This document shows, piece by piece, positions 5,912 to 15,301 of a stretch of DNA of 19,660 bases. This DNA comes from CBDVBE01 sp964543525 (GTDB taxonomy: Bacteria; Fibrobacterota; Chitinivibrionia; Chitinivibrionales; JANQEN01). The notes under the pieces were generated by a model, which saw nothing but the letters and a program-made list of their open reading frames with translations, ran no database searches and had not been told where the DNA came from. Location: contig CAZIYW010000100.1 in the NCBI GenBank assembly GCA_964543525.1, forward strand, positions 1 through 19,660, read 5' to 3'. The translations under genes were made by a program, and so were the position numbers. Positions within the stretch are counted from its first letter, which is position 1. Each line of letters begins with the position of its first letter.

Positions 5912-8900
5912 ATGGAGAAAATAAATAAAAGAAAAATCGTATTGTTGATTGTCGTAAGCTGGTTGAATGTAGTCATGGCGCAGCCGACTATTATTCCATA
6001 TACGCCGGATCCGACGAATGATTTTACTCCGACATTGCAGTGGTACCCGGTGTCAGGTGCTACTCAATACAAAATTCAGATTGCCACCGATGTGGCATTT
6101 ACTTCGCCGATTGAGCAGATTGTAAGCAGTGTCACCAGCTATACGCATGGCAGTAATCTGCCCGAAGATACGATTTATTGGCATGTCAGTAGTGATACCA
6201 GTAACCCAGCTTTTTCAGATTATTCAATGACAGACGATTTTATTATCACCGGTGCACCGATTCTTATTCCCTATACCCCTGACCCGACGCCGGATAAAAC
6301 ACCGACCTTTTACTGGAATTCGGTAAGTGGTGCATCGAATTATAAATTTCAACTGGCGGACAATATCTCCTTTGCTACACCTATTGTTGATGTTAACATA
6401 AGCGGTTCGACAAGTTATATGGTTTCAGGCCCGGTACTCAGTCCCCAGACGTATTACTGGCGTGTAAGCTCAGACCTTGATTATAACAAATACTTTGGCT
6501 ACGATGCGTTCGAGTTCCAGATACCAAGTGTAATTCCTTATCCGGAAGACACAACCATTGATCAAACCCCGACATTAACCTGGAATGAGTATCCAGGTGC
6601 AATCAGTTACAGAATAGAGATTGACGAAGATATCGCCTTTGGCTCTCCTCTGGTGGATTTTGTCAGCAACAGTACCAGCTATACACCGATGACTAACTTG
6701 TCACAAGGTACCAATTACTGGCGTATCAGCACCAATTATGATTACACCAGTTTTTCGGAGACCGATTCAGTTGTTATTAATATCAACCAGTATCCGCAAC
6801 CTATTCCGTTCTCACCGGAAACGGTGTCAACCCTGCAACCCCTGTTTCAGTGGAATCCGGTCTCCGGCGCAAGCAGTTATAATTTGTGGGTCGATGATGA
6901 GTCGAATTTCAATTCACCTCGTGTAATTGAGCAAGCGAATATCGGTGGAACCAGTTATAATGAACCGTCACCAATGGCACAGGGAACTTACTACTGGAAA
7001 GTGAGCAGCAGTCTGAAACCGAATTCCTGGTGCCCGTATGAAATAGTTACTATCAATACTGCACCGAATATATATGAGTATCTACCCGATCCGACACCCG
7101 TTGCCAACCCCACCTTCACCTGGAACCCGGTCTCCGGTGCGACAGGTTACAAAATAGAAATAGCAGATAACATCTCCTTTGCCACACCTATAACTGCTTA
7201 CATCAGCGGCTCAACATTTTATACCGCGAGTTTGCCGAACGAAGGAATCTGGTACTGGCATGTCAGCAGTGACATTGATACAAATTATTTTTCAAATACC
7301 GACGATTTTGTGTATCAGAAGCCGCAGTTGAACCGGTGGGAAGGTATTGCGATACACGATGTGTATCCAACATTTACCTGGAATTCCTATCCGAATGTTA
7401 CCACCTATAAAATTGAGGTTGACCAGGATATCGGCTTTGCAACAACAGGGTGGTATTCCTATGTCAGCAACAGCACCAGCTACAACTCACCCTGGTATCT
7501 TTCCGCCGGGACCACCTGGTACTGGCGGGTGAGCACCGATATTGATTATAACGCCTATTCCAATATTGATTCCGTACGGGTAACCGGTTCACCGGAGCTG
7601 GTTCACTTTACATTTGACACTACTACCGATCTTCGGGTCACGTTTAAGTGGCATACTGTCAGTGGAGCAGGCTATTACAGGATACAGGCAGATGATACTG
7701 TTGATTTCTCCAATACTATTTTTGATATAAGTACAAATTCATATACTGATACCACATATAACCATTACAATTATTATTCTGAAGATTTACCACTCGGTAA
7801 ATTGTATTGGCGGGTCAGCAGCAGTAATAATTCGAATGACTTTTCCGATCCTGATTCGGTTGTATTTATTGACACCATGAGCTGCTGGCATGTTTCAACG
7901 AACGGCGATTCAGCCAATACAGGCACGGCAGTATCACCGATCGATTCACTCAGAAGAGCGCTTGATCTTGCAGGCCCGGGTGATACTATTAAAGTGGCTG
8001 CCGGTACTTACAATATGAATGGTTATATCTTTATACAGGACAGCTTTATTGTTATCCTGGGCGGTTACTCAAACGATTTCTCGGTCCGTAATTCCGATTC
8101 ACTCGTTACTTTATTTGATGCAATGAATATGTATTCTATAGAGACCCAGACTGCAGCTAAATATTGTCACATTGACGGTATAACCTTTAAAAATCAACTC
8201 AGTGGTTGCATTCTGAGATTTGGCTATTCCCCGTATGGTTCCGTTACAAATTGTAAATTCGTCAGGTGTTACAAAGGAGTAGAAGTCCATCAAGCTCAAT
8301 ATATAAAAATTGTAAACAATATTTTTGCATACGACTCGATTGGTGTATTCGTTGATTATAGTGGTTACGGTGTGGATATAATTAATAATACCTTCAGTCA
8401 AAATTCCTATGGTGTCATGGAAGGAGAGATGGTTGATTCGATACAGGTGATCAACAATATCTTCGCGTTTAATAAGAACGGTGTCTATGACAGTATGGGA
8501 ACCACCGATACTATAAGAAATAATGCGTTTTACGGTAATGAAATCATGTATAGAAATTATTCCGGCACTGCCTTTACCGATATTACCTATCTGGATACCA
8601 ATGTATGTCACAGTGATAATATCGCTCAGAATCCCATGTTTAAAGATACGTCATACGCATCCTACGATTTCCACCTGATGCTTGCTTCTCCCTGTATAGA
8701 TTCCGGTGATCCGGGCATGCCCTATGCCAACGAGCCGTCACCAAACGGTGGACGAATCAATCTCGGTGCCTACGGGAATACCCCCTGGGCGACAATATCC
8801 GGTACCGCTCCTTCAATCACTGTACAACCCTTGTCTGATACCTGTGAAGTCGGTGGCACCCATGCATTTTCCGTCACCGCTGCAGGCACTACACCGTTTA

Positions 8901-11900
8901 CCTATCAATGGTATAAAGACGCGGTTGCAATAAATAATGCTACATCCCCTTCATACAGTATCAGTCCGGTGGGGCTGTCCGATTCCGGAACGTATTCGGT
9001 ACAGGTATGGAATCTTTACGGAACAGTAGTTTCCGATACGGTTGAACTTTTTGTCCCGGTACCGCTGACCATTTCCACACAACCGATGAGTCAAACCGTA
9101 CTTGAGAGCACGGCGGTGCAGCTTTCTGCGGCAGGAGCCGGGCACTCACCGATCAGTTATAAATGGATAAAGAATTTTTCTAATACCGTGGGTACCGTTT
9201 CGCTTTTCAGCATCCAGTATATGACGGTCTCAGATACGGGTACATATTACTGTGAAATATATAACGAGTTTGATACCCTTTACAGCGATACCGTTAATCT
9301 GTGGATAGAAAAACCACCGGTTGCAGATTTCACTGCAACACCGCTTACCGGTATTGATACCACTCTCGTGGCCTTTTCCAATTTGTCAACCGGCGACGGG
9401 GATCGGTGGATATGGAACTATGGCGACGGCAGTAAACTCGACACCACTGTTACTCAGGTTGATGTAATGCATCAATATACCTTACCAGGAGTATATACCG
9501 TATCGTTGAAGGCTGAAAATACGACCTTCAATGTCGACAGTACCCTTACCCGGATGAATTATATCACCATCTATCAGAAATCTGTTTCGACTTTCTCCGG
9601 AACGCCGACTACGGGTATCGACAGTGTTACGGTACAGTTCACGCTCGATTCAATCTCTGCCGGAGTGTCCGAATGGATCTGGACTTACGGTGACGGCGCT
9701 GTTGATTCATTTTCGACGGCGATAAATCCGACACATCATTATGCAGCACCCGGCTCCTACGATGTTAAACTCAAGGTTTCTGGTGCCGGCGGTGTTGACA
9801 GCACGGTCCGGCAGTCCTATATCACTGTGTACACCAGGGCAAAGGCGATATTTACCGCTTCGGATACGATTGGTGAAGCGCCGTTATCCGTCACCTTTAC
9901 CAATTCGTCAACGGGCGACATAGCAAGCTGTCTGTGGAGGTTTGGTGACGGCTCAAGTGACACGGCAACGAGCCCGACGCATATCTACCAAAGCCGTGGC
10001 ACCTATAACGTTACGCTGGTGGTCAGCGGTAACGGAGGCGTTGATTCTGTGACAAAGGCCTCGTATATTAGTGTTATTAATTCACCGCCTGTCCTGACTT
10101 TGCAGGCGGTTGATACTGCTCAGGAAGATTCCTTGTGGCAGATGACCGCGTCCGTGAGCGATGCCAATAATGATGCGGTAACGCTCTCATTCATAAGTGG
10201 CGCACCCTCCGATATGGCAATCAACCAGTCGGCTCATACCTTCATTTGGACACCGGACAACAATGATATCGGCGAATATACCGTTTCCGTTCTTGCCGAT
10301 GACGGATATGGCGGTACTGATACGGCATCGTTCAGTCTGACAGTGTTGAATACTAATGATTTTCCCGTTATCGATTCCATTATATTTCCCGACACCGCAT
10401 GGGAAGACAGCCTGGTGTCAGGGAAGATGTTTGTAACGGATCCGGACCCCATGGACTCGGTCTTCCTGACAATCGGCCCGAATGTTGCCTGGTTGACTGT
10501 AAGTAAAAAAACGATCACCCGCGGCGGCTGGCAATTCACATTCAGCGGTACACCGGGAGATGCCGACACCGGACTGATATCTGTAAAGTTTGTGGTGATG
10601 GACCGGGAGAGTCTTATGGTGGACACCGTCAAAACAGTGTATGTGGCAAATACCAATGATCCACCCGAAACAAAACTGAGTAAGAAAAGTGTATATTACG
10701 GCGCGGTAAACTATGTAATCAGTGCGACCGATGACAGTGACACCATTTTTACTTTTAAAGCACAATTGACCGGCAGTGGTGTGCGAATTGATACAGTAGT
10801 GACGAGTACCAGCGGCACCTTTGCTTTCTATCCTCTTGTGGACGGGAAATACGTTTTTCTATGTGCGGCAACGGATCAGGACGGTCTTGCCGATCCGACA
10901 CCGTATATCGACTCCCTTGTAATATCTGGTGCTTCAACCCATACCTGGTCGGACAGCGGGGTCTGGGATATGCTTTCCGTTCCGGCCGCATCATACAGCC
11001 CCGTGACGATAAAAACGAAGGGCGCCCTCCTGTACTGGGATGAATCCAAACAGCCCGACGATCTATACAAGTATTATACCCGTGAAGACGGCATCAGCCA
11101 GATTACCGGTGGAAACTCATACTGGTTCAGACCGGATTCTAACTGTGTAGTGAATCTCGAAAGGCGCGATCTGCCGTTGAACGATTCTATGGTCATTCAG
11201 TTACAAAAAGCGGAGTACGGATGGAATCAGATAGCGTCACCCTATCCCTATCCTGTAAAATGGAACAGCACACTTACCTTATGGGAGTGGGATGCAGTGC
11301 AGCGCGATTTTGTTGAGTCGGATGGGATTCTGTATCCGTGGGAAGGCTACTGGGTGCAAACTGAATCCGCGGTACCGGTTACGGTTAACGGAAATCCGCT
11401 CTTTGCGGGGAAAGCATTTTCACGGCGGTCTAAAACGGTGTTTGTTGACAAAAACGAATGGACATTCCGGATCGCACTGAAAACGAATATCAACAGAGAT
11501 GCCGATAATCTGTTTGGGGTAAGTAAAAGTGCGGAGAACGGGTATGATCCCCTGGATCGGCCGGAGCCGCCGCGTATGGGCAACGAACCCTATATATTCT
11601 TTGCACACCCGGAGTGGAAGCGGTCGGTAAACCGGTTCGCCAGTGATATCAGACACACATGGAAAGATGAGGAGAATATATTTCAGATTGGCATTTCACC
11701 CTGTCCCAAAGAGGTGACGTCACTGATAGTTACTATTGCGGGTTATGATGCTGAGATGCCGATATACCTTTTTATAAATAATCCGCCGGATGTGAAGCAG
11801 TATAAACCCGATATGGCAGTAACGCTTACTCCCGCGAGCACAGTACAGTATCGAACTGTTTTTGCCACTACGGATAAGGACTTTCTGCTGAAGTTTCCGT

Positions 11901-12211
11901 ACAAATTTGCAATGAACCATCCATTCCCGAATCCCTGCCGCCCACGGGCCACCATTCAATATACGCTGCCCTACCGGTGGGAGAGTAACGGGTGGCTGAA
12001 TACGGAACCGTACCGGGTGAGGATGGTTATTTACGATGTGCGGGGACGGTTGGTACGTGAATTGGTTAATCGTAAACAGGGACCGGGTCATTACCGCATT
12101 GTATGGAGGGGAAAGAGTAACACCGGCCACCTGGTCGCCTCAGGTACCTATTTCGTAAGACTGATTGCGGGTAAATATTCATCGGTGAAGAAGATTATAG
12201 CGCTGCGATAA
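5912..12211 (+). CDS. Giant secreted multidomain surface protein with FlgD-like C-terminal sorting domain
   Basis: The protein has 2099 residues. The N-terminus is a signal peptide (basic EKINKRK, hydrophobic core, probable cleavage after MA near residue 23). Then come seven Fn3-like repeats of about 90 residues (starting near 25, 116, 204, 294, 384, 470 and 560), each with a W..VSGA..Y core and most ending in YYWRVSS-like strands. A right-handed beta-helix follows (about 658-965, opening CWHVSTNGDSANTG), then two Ig-like domains (967-1132) and three PKD domains (about 1134-1388, with WNYGDG, WTYGDG and WRFGDG). Next are two cadherin/dystroglycan-like domains (1390-1580), further beta-rich sequence (about 1582-2000) and a FlgD-Ig-like C-terminal domain (2003-2099, opening NHPFPNPCRP and ending KKIIALR). 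The modules suggest adhesion or carbohydrate binding at the cell surface. I see no convincing catalytic motif, although the beta-helix could be a polysaccharide-active fold. It sits between a glycan-transfer membrane protein and a FecR-domain protein. Confidence 0.9.
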   Translation: MEKINKRKIVLLIVVSWLNVVMAQPTIIPYTPDPTNDFTPTLQWYPVSGATQYKIQIATDVAFTSPIEQIVSSVTSYTHGSNLPEDTIYWHVSSDTSNPAFSDYSMTDDFIITGAPILIPYTPDPTPDKTPTFYWNSVSGASNYKFQLADNISFATPIVDVNISGSTSYMVSGPVLSPQTYYWRVSSDLDYNKYFGYDAFEFQIPSVIPYPEDTTIDQTPTLTWNEYPGAISYRIEIDEDIAFGSPLVDFVSNSTSYTPMTNLSQGTNYWRISTNYDYTSFSETDSVVININQYPQPIPFSPETVSTLQPLFQWNPVSGASSYNLWVDDESNFNSPRVIEQANIGGTSYNEPSPMAQGTYYWKVSSSLKPNSWCPYEIVTINTAPNIYEYLPDPTPVANPTFTWNPVSGATGYKIEIADNISFATPITAYISGSTFYTASLPNEGIWYWHVSSDIDTNYFSNTDDFVYQKPQLNRWEGIAIHDVYPTFTWNSYPNVTTYKIEVDQDIGFATTGWYSYVSNSTSYNSPWYLSAGTTWYWRVSTDIDYNAYSNIDSVRVTGSPELVHFTFDTTTDLRVTFKWHTVSGAGYYRIQADDTVDFSNTIFDISTNSYTDTTYNHYNYYSEDLPLGKLYWRVSSSNNSNDFSDPDSVVFIDTMSCWHVSTNGDSANTGTAVSPIDSLRRALDLAGPGDTIKVAAGTYNMNGYIFIQDSFIVILGGYSNDFSVRNSDSLVTLFDAMNMYSIETQTAAKYCHIDGITFKNQLSGCILRFGYSPYGSVTNCKFVRCYKGVEVHQAQYIKIVNNIFAYDSIGVFVDYSGYGVDIINNTFSQNSYGVMEGEMVDSIQVINNIFAFNKNGVYDSMGTTDTIRNNAFYGNEIMYRNYSGTAFTDITYLDTNVCHSDNIAQNPMFKDTSYASYDFHLMLASPCIDSGDPGMPYANEPSPNGGRINLGAYGNTPWATISGTAPSITVQPLSDTCEVGGTHAFSVTAAGTTPFTYQWYKDAVAINNATSPSYSISPVGLSDSGTYSVQVWNLYGTVVSDTVELFVPVPLTISTQPMSQTVLESTAVQLSAAGAGHSPISYKWIKNFSNTVGTVSLFSIQYMTVSDTGTYYCEIYNEFDTLYSDTVNLWIEKPPVADFTATPLTGIDTTLVAFSNLSTGDGDRWIWNYGDGSKLDTTVTQVDVMHQYTLPGVYTVSLKAENTTFNVDSTLTRMNYITIYQKSVSTFSGTPTTGIDSVTVQFTLDSISAGVSEWIWTYGDGAVDSFSTAINPTHHYAAPGSYDVKLKVSGAGGVDSTVRQSYITVYTRAKAIFTASDTIGEAPLSVTFTNSSTGDIASCLWRFGDGSSDTATSPTHIYQSRGTYNVTLVVSGNGGVDSVTKASYISVINSPPVLTLQAVDTAQEDSLWQMTASVSDANNDAVTLSFISGAPSDMAINQSAHTFIWTPDNNDIGEYTVSVLADDGYGGTDTASFSLTVLNTNDFPVIDSIIFPDTAWEDSLVSGKMFVTDPDPMDSVFLTIGPNVAWLTVSKKTITRGGWQFTFSGTPGDADTGLISVKFVVMDRESLMVDTVKTVYVANTNDPPETKLSKKSVYYGAVNYVISATDDSDTIFTFKAQLTGSGVRIDTVVTSTSGTFAFYPLVDGKYVFLCAATDQDGLADPTPYIDSLVISGASTHTWSDSGVWDMLSVPAASYSPVTIKTKGALLYWDESKQPDDLYKYYTREDGISQITGGNSYWFRPDSNCVVNLERRDLPLNDSMVIQLQKAEYGWNQIASPYPYPVKWNSTLTLWEWDAVQRDFVESDGILYPWEGYWVQTESAVPVTVNGNPLFAGKAFSRRSKTVFVDKNEWTFRIALKTNINRDADNLFGVSKSAENGYDPLDRPEPPRMGNEPYIFFAHPEWKRSVNRFASDIRHTWKDEENIFQIGISPCPKEVTSLIVTIAGYDAEMPIYLFINNPPDVKQYKPDMAVTLTPASTVQYRTVFATTDKDFLLKFPYKFAMNHPFPNPCRPRATIQYTLPYRWESNGWLNTEPYRVRMVIYDVRGRLVRELVNRKQGPGHYRIVWRGKSNTGHLVASGTYFVRLIAGKYSSVKKIIALR
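5978..7881 (+). repeat. Seven tandem Fn3-like coding repeats
   Basis: Residues about 23-657 of the giant protein are seven repeats of 85-98 residues, beginning PxxIPYxPDPT-like and carrying a TWNxVSGAxxY strand and a YWRVSS strand. Repeats 2 and 5 share ADNISFATPI, and their DNA is nearly identical there. Repeats 3 and 6 share an IE[IV]D[EQ]DI core followed by VSNSTSY. The three-repeat spacing points to duplication of a block of three. Repeat 7 is the most divergent. Confidence 0.75.
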
Positions 12212-12249
12212 TAGATATTGTCTTGTACCTAAAGTGAAGGGACACAATT

Positions 12250-14424
12250 ATGAATGCTACACAGCGAACCGGTATCCTGGTTATCTGCATACTGTTGTAT
12301 GCAGTGAGCTCTGTTTCTGGTCAGAGTAGCGTTGTTCAGGAACGGGTTACCATCAAGTCCATTATCGGTAAGGCGGAAGTTCGATCACCCAAAACGGGCA
12401 AATGGCGTCCGGCACGGGTGGGTATGCCGATTAAAATGAAATGGGATGTGCGAACCTATGTTGAATCCAGTCTTGAGATTCAATTCTCGAGCGGGACGGT
12501 TATAAAGCTCGGCGAAAACAGTGTGGTTAACCTGTCAACACTGTTGCAGGACAACGCATCGAAAGCAACCAGTTCAAATGTAAAAGTCGCTTCAGGGCAG
12601 GTATGGGCAAATGTAAAGAAGCTGGTGAATAAAAAATCGAAATTCGCCTTTGAAACACCGACGGCCGTTGCTGCAATTCGGGGTACCAGGCTGGGTATAA
12701 AAGTTGACAAGAAAAAATCCGTTATCGATGTATATGAAGGAAAGGTGAGTGTCAGAAACAAGGGGTCCCGAAAAGAGGTCATGATCTCAACGCGGAACCG
12801 GGCAGTGGTCGAAAGCGGTACCAAGGATGTTAAAACCATGACCTTTGAAGAAGTCGCATCAGAAGCGGATTCTACCGCAGGTATGCCGGCAATTGAAGAT
12901 GTCTATGCAGATACAACGACTGAGGCCGATACGACTCAGGAAACCGATACGACAGTTACTGATACTTCACAGGAAACTACCGGTGAAGACGTTGATACAA
13001 CTGCGGAAGCCGATACCACCAGTGATGAAGATACCACGACTGAAGTGGATCTGTATTTTACCATAGAATCGCCGGAGGATAACGCTGTGGTAACATCACC
13101 CGTGACGGTGATCAAGGGTAAAGCGACTCCAAAAGCAACTATTACCACGGGAGTAAAGCAATCTGTTGCAAGTGCAAACGGGACGTTCTCGATTACTGTG
13201 GATCTGTTACCGGGGAATAATAATATTACCGTCACTGCACAACTGGGTAATAAGAGAAAAGAGGAACAGGTCACTGTTGTTTTCAAGCCACACAAATCAT
13301 TGTTCCTTTCTGTAACCAGCCCTGCTGAAGATATGAAAATTAACAGGCCAATTATCCCGGTTGCCGGTATTACCACCCCAGGTGCGGAAGTCACGGTAAA
13401 TGATAACACTGTCAAGGTTGCCCGGGACGGCTCTTTTAAGTATCAGATACATATTCCTGATGAGCCGGATGAATATACGGTTACCGTGACAAGCCGGTAC
13501 CGTGGTGAAGAGAAAGAGATTGTAATCACAGTGGTATATGAACCGGTACAGGAGAAGCTGGAGCTGAGCATTTCTTCACCGAAAGATGGTCAGCTCATTG
13601 GTACAAATTCGATACGGATTATCGGCAAAGCGGTATTTAAAGCCAGACTTGAAGTTTCAGGCGGCGGCGGCAGTATTACCAGGACATTTACCGTAAGCAG
13701 CAGTGACGGCTCCTTTGCGGTTGATCTCCAGCTTACCGAGCGTGATATCGGTGAGTATCCTATTGAGATTACCGCCTCCAATGAGGCCGGCGATGAGATC
13801 GACAAGAGTCTGACTGTCGAGGTGGATATTAAATCACCGAGTGTCAATACCAGTTCACCGGAGTTGAATGTAATCGGACAGATGACCGGCGGCACCAGGA
13901 TTGGGTATTTGACGGTACAGGCCCTTGACAGAACACCGGGCGATCAACTGACCTTGACAGCCGAAATAAACGGTTCAAAGGATCAGTATATTATTGAACC
14001 GAGTGACCAGGAAAAGATTGATCTGGAAGAGGGGAAGAACAGGTTTAATTTCAAGGTTGCCGATCTGGCGGGGAATACTTTCAGCGGCGGCGGCGGTGAG
14101 GTATACTATCTTCCCGGCCCGCTGGTAATTGATATTATCGAGCCGGATGCCAGCCAGTATGTCATTGATGATCTGCCGCCCATGCCGTCGGGTACCGGTG
14201 ATCTGGCAATGGATATCGAGGTGGAGATTGATGATGGTATAGGCAATGTTCCCGAGACAATACGTTACTGCCGGGTAAACGGGGCAAATCTGAAAGAAAC
14301 GAATGATTATATTTATGAAGGCAAGCTGCCGTTGAAACGCGGCGTGAATAATTTTCTCCTGGAAGTCGAGGATTTGGCGGGTAACCGGGAGAAGAAAACG
14401 TTTACTGTAACAATAAATGAATAA
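12250..14424 (+). CDS. Secreted FecR-domain protein with tandem Ig-like domains
   Basis: 724 residues with a signal peptide (residues 1-24, ending SSVSG|Q). A FecR-like beta domain follows (about 31-200), including EIQFSSGTVIKLGENS and FETPTAVAAIRGTRLGIKV. Next is a low-complexity acidic linker rich in DTT, ADTT and ETDTT (about 210-262). At least five Ig-like beta-sandwich units start near 265, 350, 435, 526 and 624; several open with an SP..D/N.. segment and carry a DGSF turn. FecR domains are best known from iron-signalling anti-sigma regulators, but this architecture (secreted, no membrane span, no sigma factor nearby, long Ig tail) fits an envelope or extracellular scaffold instead. A good Shine-Dalgarno (GAAGGGA) precedes the ATG. 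The 38-bp gap from the giant gene indicates the same operon. The function is not known. A partner or anchoring role for the giant protein is inference from context. Confidence 0.85.
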   Translation: MNATQRTGILVICILLYAVSSVSGQSSVVQERVTIKSIIGKAEVRSPKTGKWRPARVGMPIKMKWDVRTYVESSLEIQFSSGTVIKLGENSVVNLSTLLQDNASKATSSNVKVASGQVWANVKKLVNKKSKFAFETPTAVAAIRGTRLGIKVDKKKSVIDVYEGKVSVRNKGSRKEVMISTRNRAVVESGTKDVKTMTFEEVASEADSTAGMPAIEDVYADTTTEADTTQETDTTVTDTSQETTGEDVDTTAEADTTSDEDTTTEVDLYFTIESPEDNAVVTSPVTVIKGKATPKATITTGVKQSVASANGTFSITVDLLPGNNNITVTAQLGNKRKEEQVTVVFKPHKSLFLSVTSPAEDMKINRPIIPVAGITTPGAEVTVNDNTVKVARDGSFKYQIHIPDEPDEYTVTVTSRYRGEEKEIVITVVYEPVQEKLELSISSPKDGQLIGTNSIRIIGKAVFKARLEVSGGGGSITRTFTVSSSDGSFAVDLQLTERDIGEYPIEITASNEAGDEIDKSLTVEVDIKSPSVNTSSPELNVIGQMTGGTRIGYLTVQALDRTPGDQLTLTAEINGSKDQYIIEPSDQEKIDLEEGKNRFNFKVADLAGNTFSGGGGEVYYLPGPLVIDIIEPDASQYVIDDLPPMPSGTGDLAMDIEVEIDDGIGNVPETIRYCRVNGANLKETNDYIYEGKLPLKRGVNNFLLEVEDLAGNREKKTFTVTINE

Positions 14425-14440
14425 TTGGCACAATGAAATG

Positions 14441-14523
14441 CCGGAGTTTTGGAGTAATGAGGTGAAATTTGTTATAATCTTTACGACAACCCATTATTCC
14501 AGTACGCCATCACTCCGGTTTTT
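14441..14523 (+). terminator. Nested-hairpin terminator closing the surface cluster
   Basis: CCGGAGT (14441-14447) pairs with ACTCCGG (14512-14518). Inside it GGAGTAATG (14451-14459) pairs with CATTATTCC (14492-14500) with one G-U pair. TTTTT follows at 14519-14523. This sits 16 bp after the FecR gene stop, and its T-run overlaps the stop codon of mazG, which converges on it. The minus-strand side lacks a T-run, so it is best seen as a plus-strand terminator. The 32-nt loop is long for an intrinsic terminator. Confidence 0.55.
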
Positions 14524-15301
14524 ATCCCACCTTTCCCTTGCTTTCCTCCCAGCATGCGTCAAGTTCTTCAAGCGATGCTTCCTGCAGGGGTTTATTCTTT
14601 CCGGCAAATTGTTCTTCAATGTAGCGGAATCGCTTTGCGAATTTTTTAACGGTCATGCGCAGCGCGTCTTCCGCACAGATGGAGTGATGACGGGCCACAT
14701 TTACCAGGGCAAAGAGGATATCACCCAGCTCCTCTGCTGCATGCGTTGTATCCTTATGGGCAAGGGCTTCACGGAACTCCGCAAATTCTTCCTCAACTTT
14801 GTCAAGCACCGGGCCTATTTCCTGCCAGTCAAATCCCACCCGTGCTACCCGCCGCTGTATCTTTTCCGCCCGAAAGAGTGCCGGCAACGCGTCCGGGATG
14901 TCATCGACCAGGGATAAACGGCCTTCTTTCCCTTTTTCATTCTTTTTGATCTGCTCCCAGTTGGCAAGCACTTCCTTTGCAGAAGAGACCTGGGTTTCGC
15001 CAAAAACGTGCGGGTGACGACGGATCAGTTTTTCGCAGATAGCGTGCGCAACCGCTTCAATATCGAAACGGCCGGCTTCCTTTGCCATCTGCGCATGAAA
15101 GACCACCTGGAGCAGAATATCGCCCAGTTCCTCCTGCATTATTTCCGGCTCGTCTTTTTCAACACCTTCAAAAAATTCATAGGTTTCATCCAGAAGACCG
15201 GACATGATACTTTTATGTGTCTGCTCGCTGTCCCAGGGACAGCCGTCAGGCCCTCGCAGACGGGAAACAATTGCAATAAGACGTTCAATTTCTTTACCCA
15301 T
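14522..15301 (-). CDS. mazG: Nucleoside triphosphate pyrophosphohydrolase
   Basis: Hydrolyses (d)NTPs to the monophosphate and PPi, a house-cleaning activity that also lowers ppGpp in E. coli. Two MazG helical domains are visible. The first has GCPWDSEQTH, LLDETYEFFEG and EELGDILLQV. The second has KVEEEFAEFREA and EELGDILFALVN. Together they supply the ExxE...ExxD magnesium-binding residues. The length (259-262 residues) matches bacterial MazG. I prefer the ATG at 15299-15301, giving MGKEIERL, because AAAGGG lies at a good distance upstream. A GTG three codons earlier (15308-15310) is the alternative. Either start overlaps the end of the yciO-like gene, so translation is probably coupled. 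Family assignment is secure. Confidence 0.94.
   Translation of the reverse strand: MGKEIERLIAIVSRLRGPDGCPWDSEQTHKSIMSGLLDETYEFFEGVEKDEPEIMQEELGDILLQVVFHAQMAKEAGRFDIEAVAHAICEKLIRRHPHVFGETQVSSAKEVLANWEQIKKNEKGKEGRLSLVDDIPDALPALFRAEKIQRRVARVGFDWQEIGPVLDKVEEEFAEFREALAHKDTTHAAEELGDILFALVNVARHHSICAEDALRMTVKKFAKRFRYIEEQFAGKNKPLQEASLEELDACWEESKGKVG

Noticed and set aside
8111..8611. Minus-strand open frame of 166 codons inside the giant gene
   Set aside because: Antisense to the beta-helix region, which has clear domain content. The peptide is repetitive and isoleucine-rich, a by-product of the opposite strand.
12936..13415. Minus-strand open frame of 159 codons inside the FecR-domain gene
   Set aside because: Its Val/Ser runs mirror the DTT linker and Ig repeats on the coding strand, so it is a shadow.
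14417..14917. Plus-strand open frame of 166 codons overlapping mazG
   Set aside because: mazG on the opposite strand is certain, and this frame lies antisense to it with no recognisable domain.
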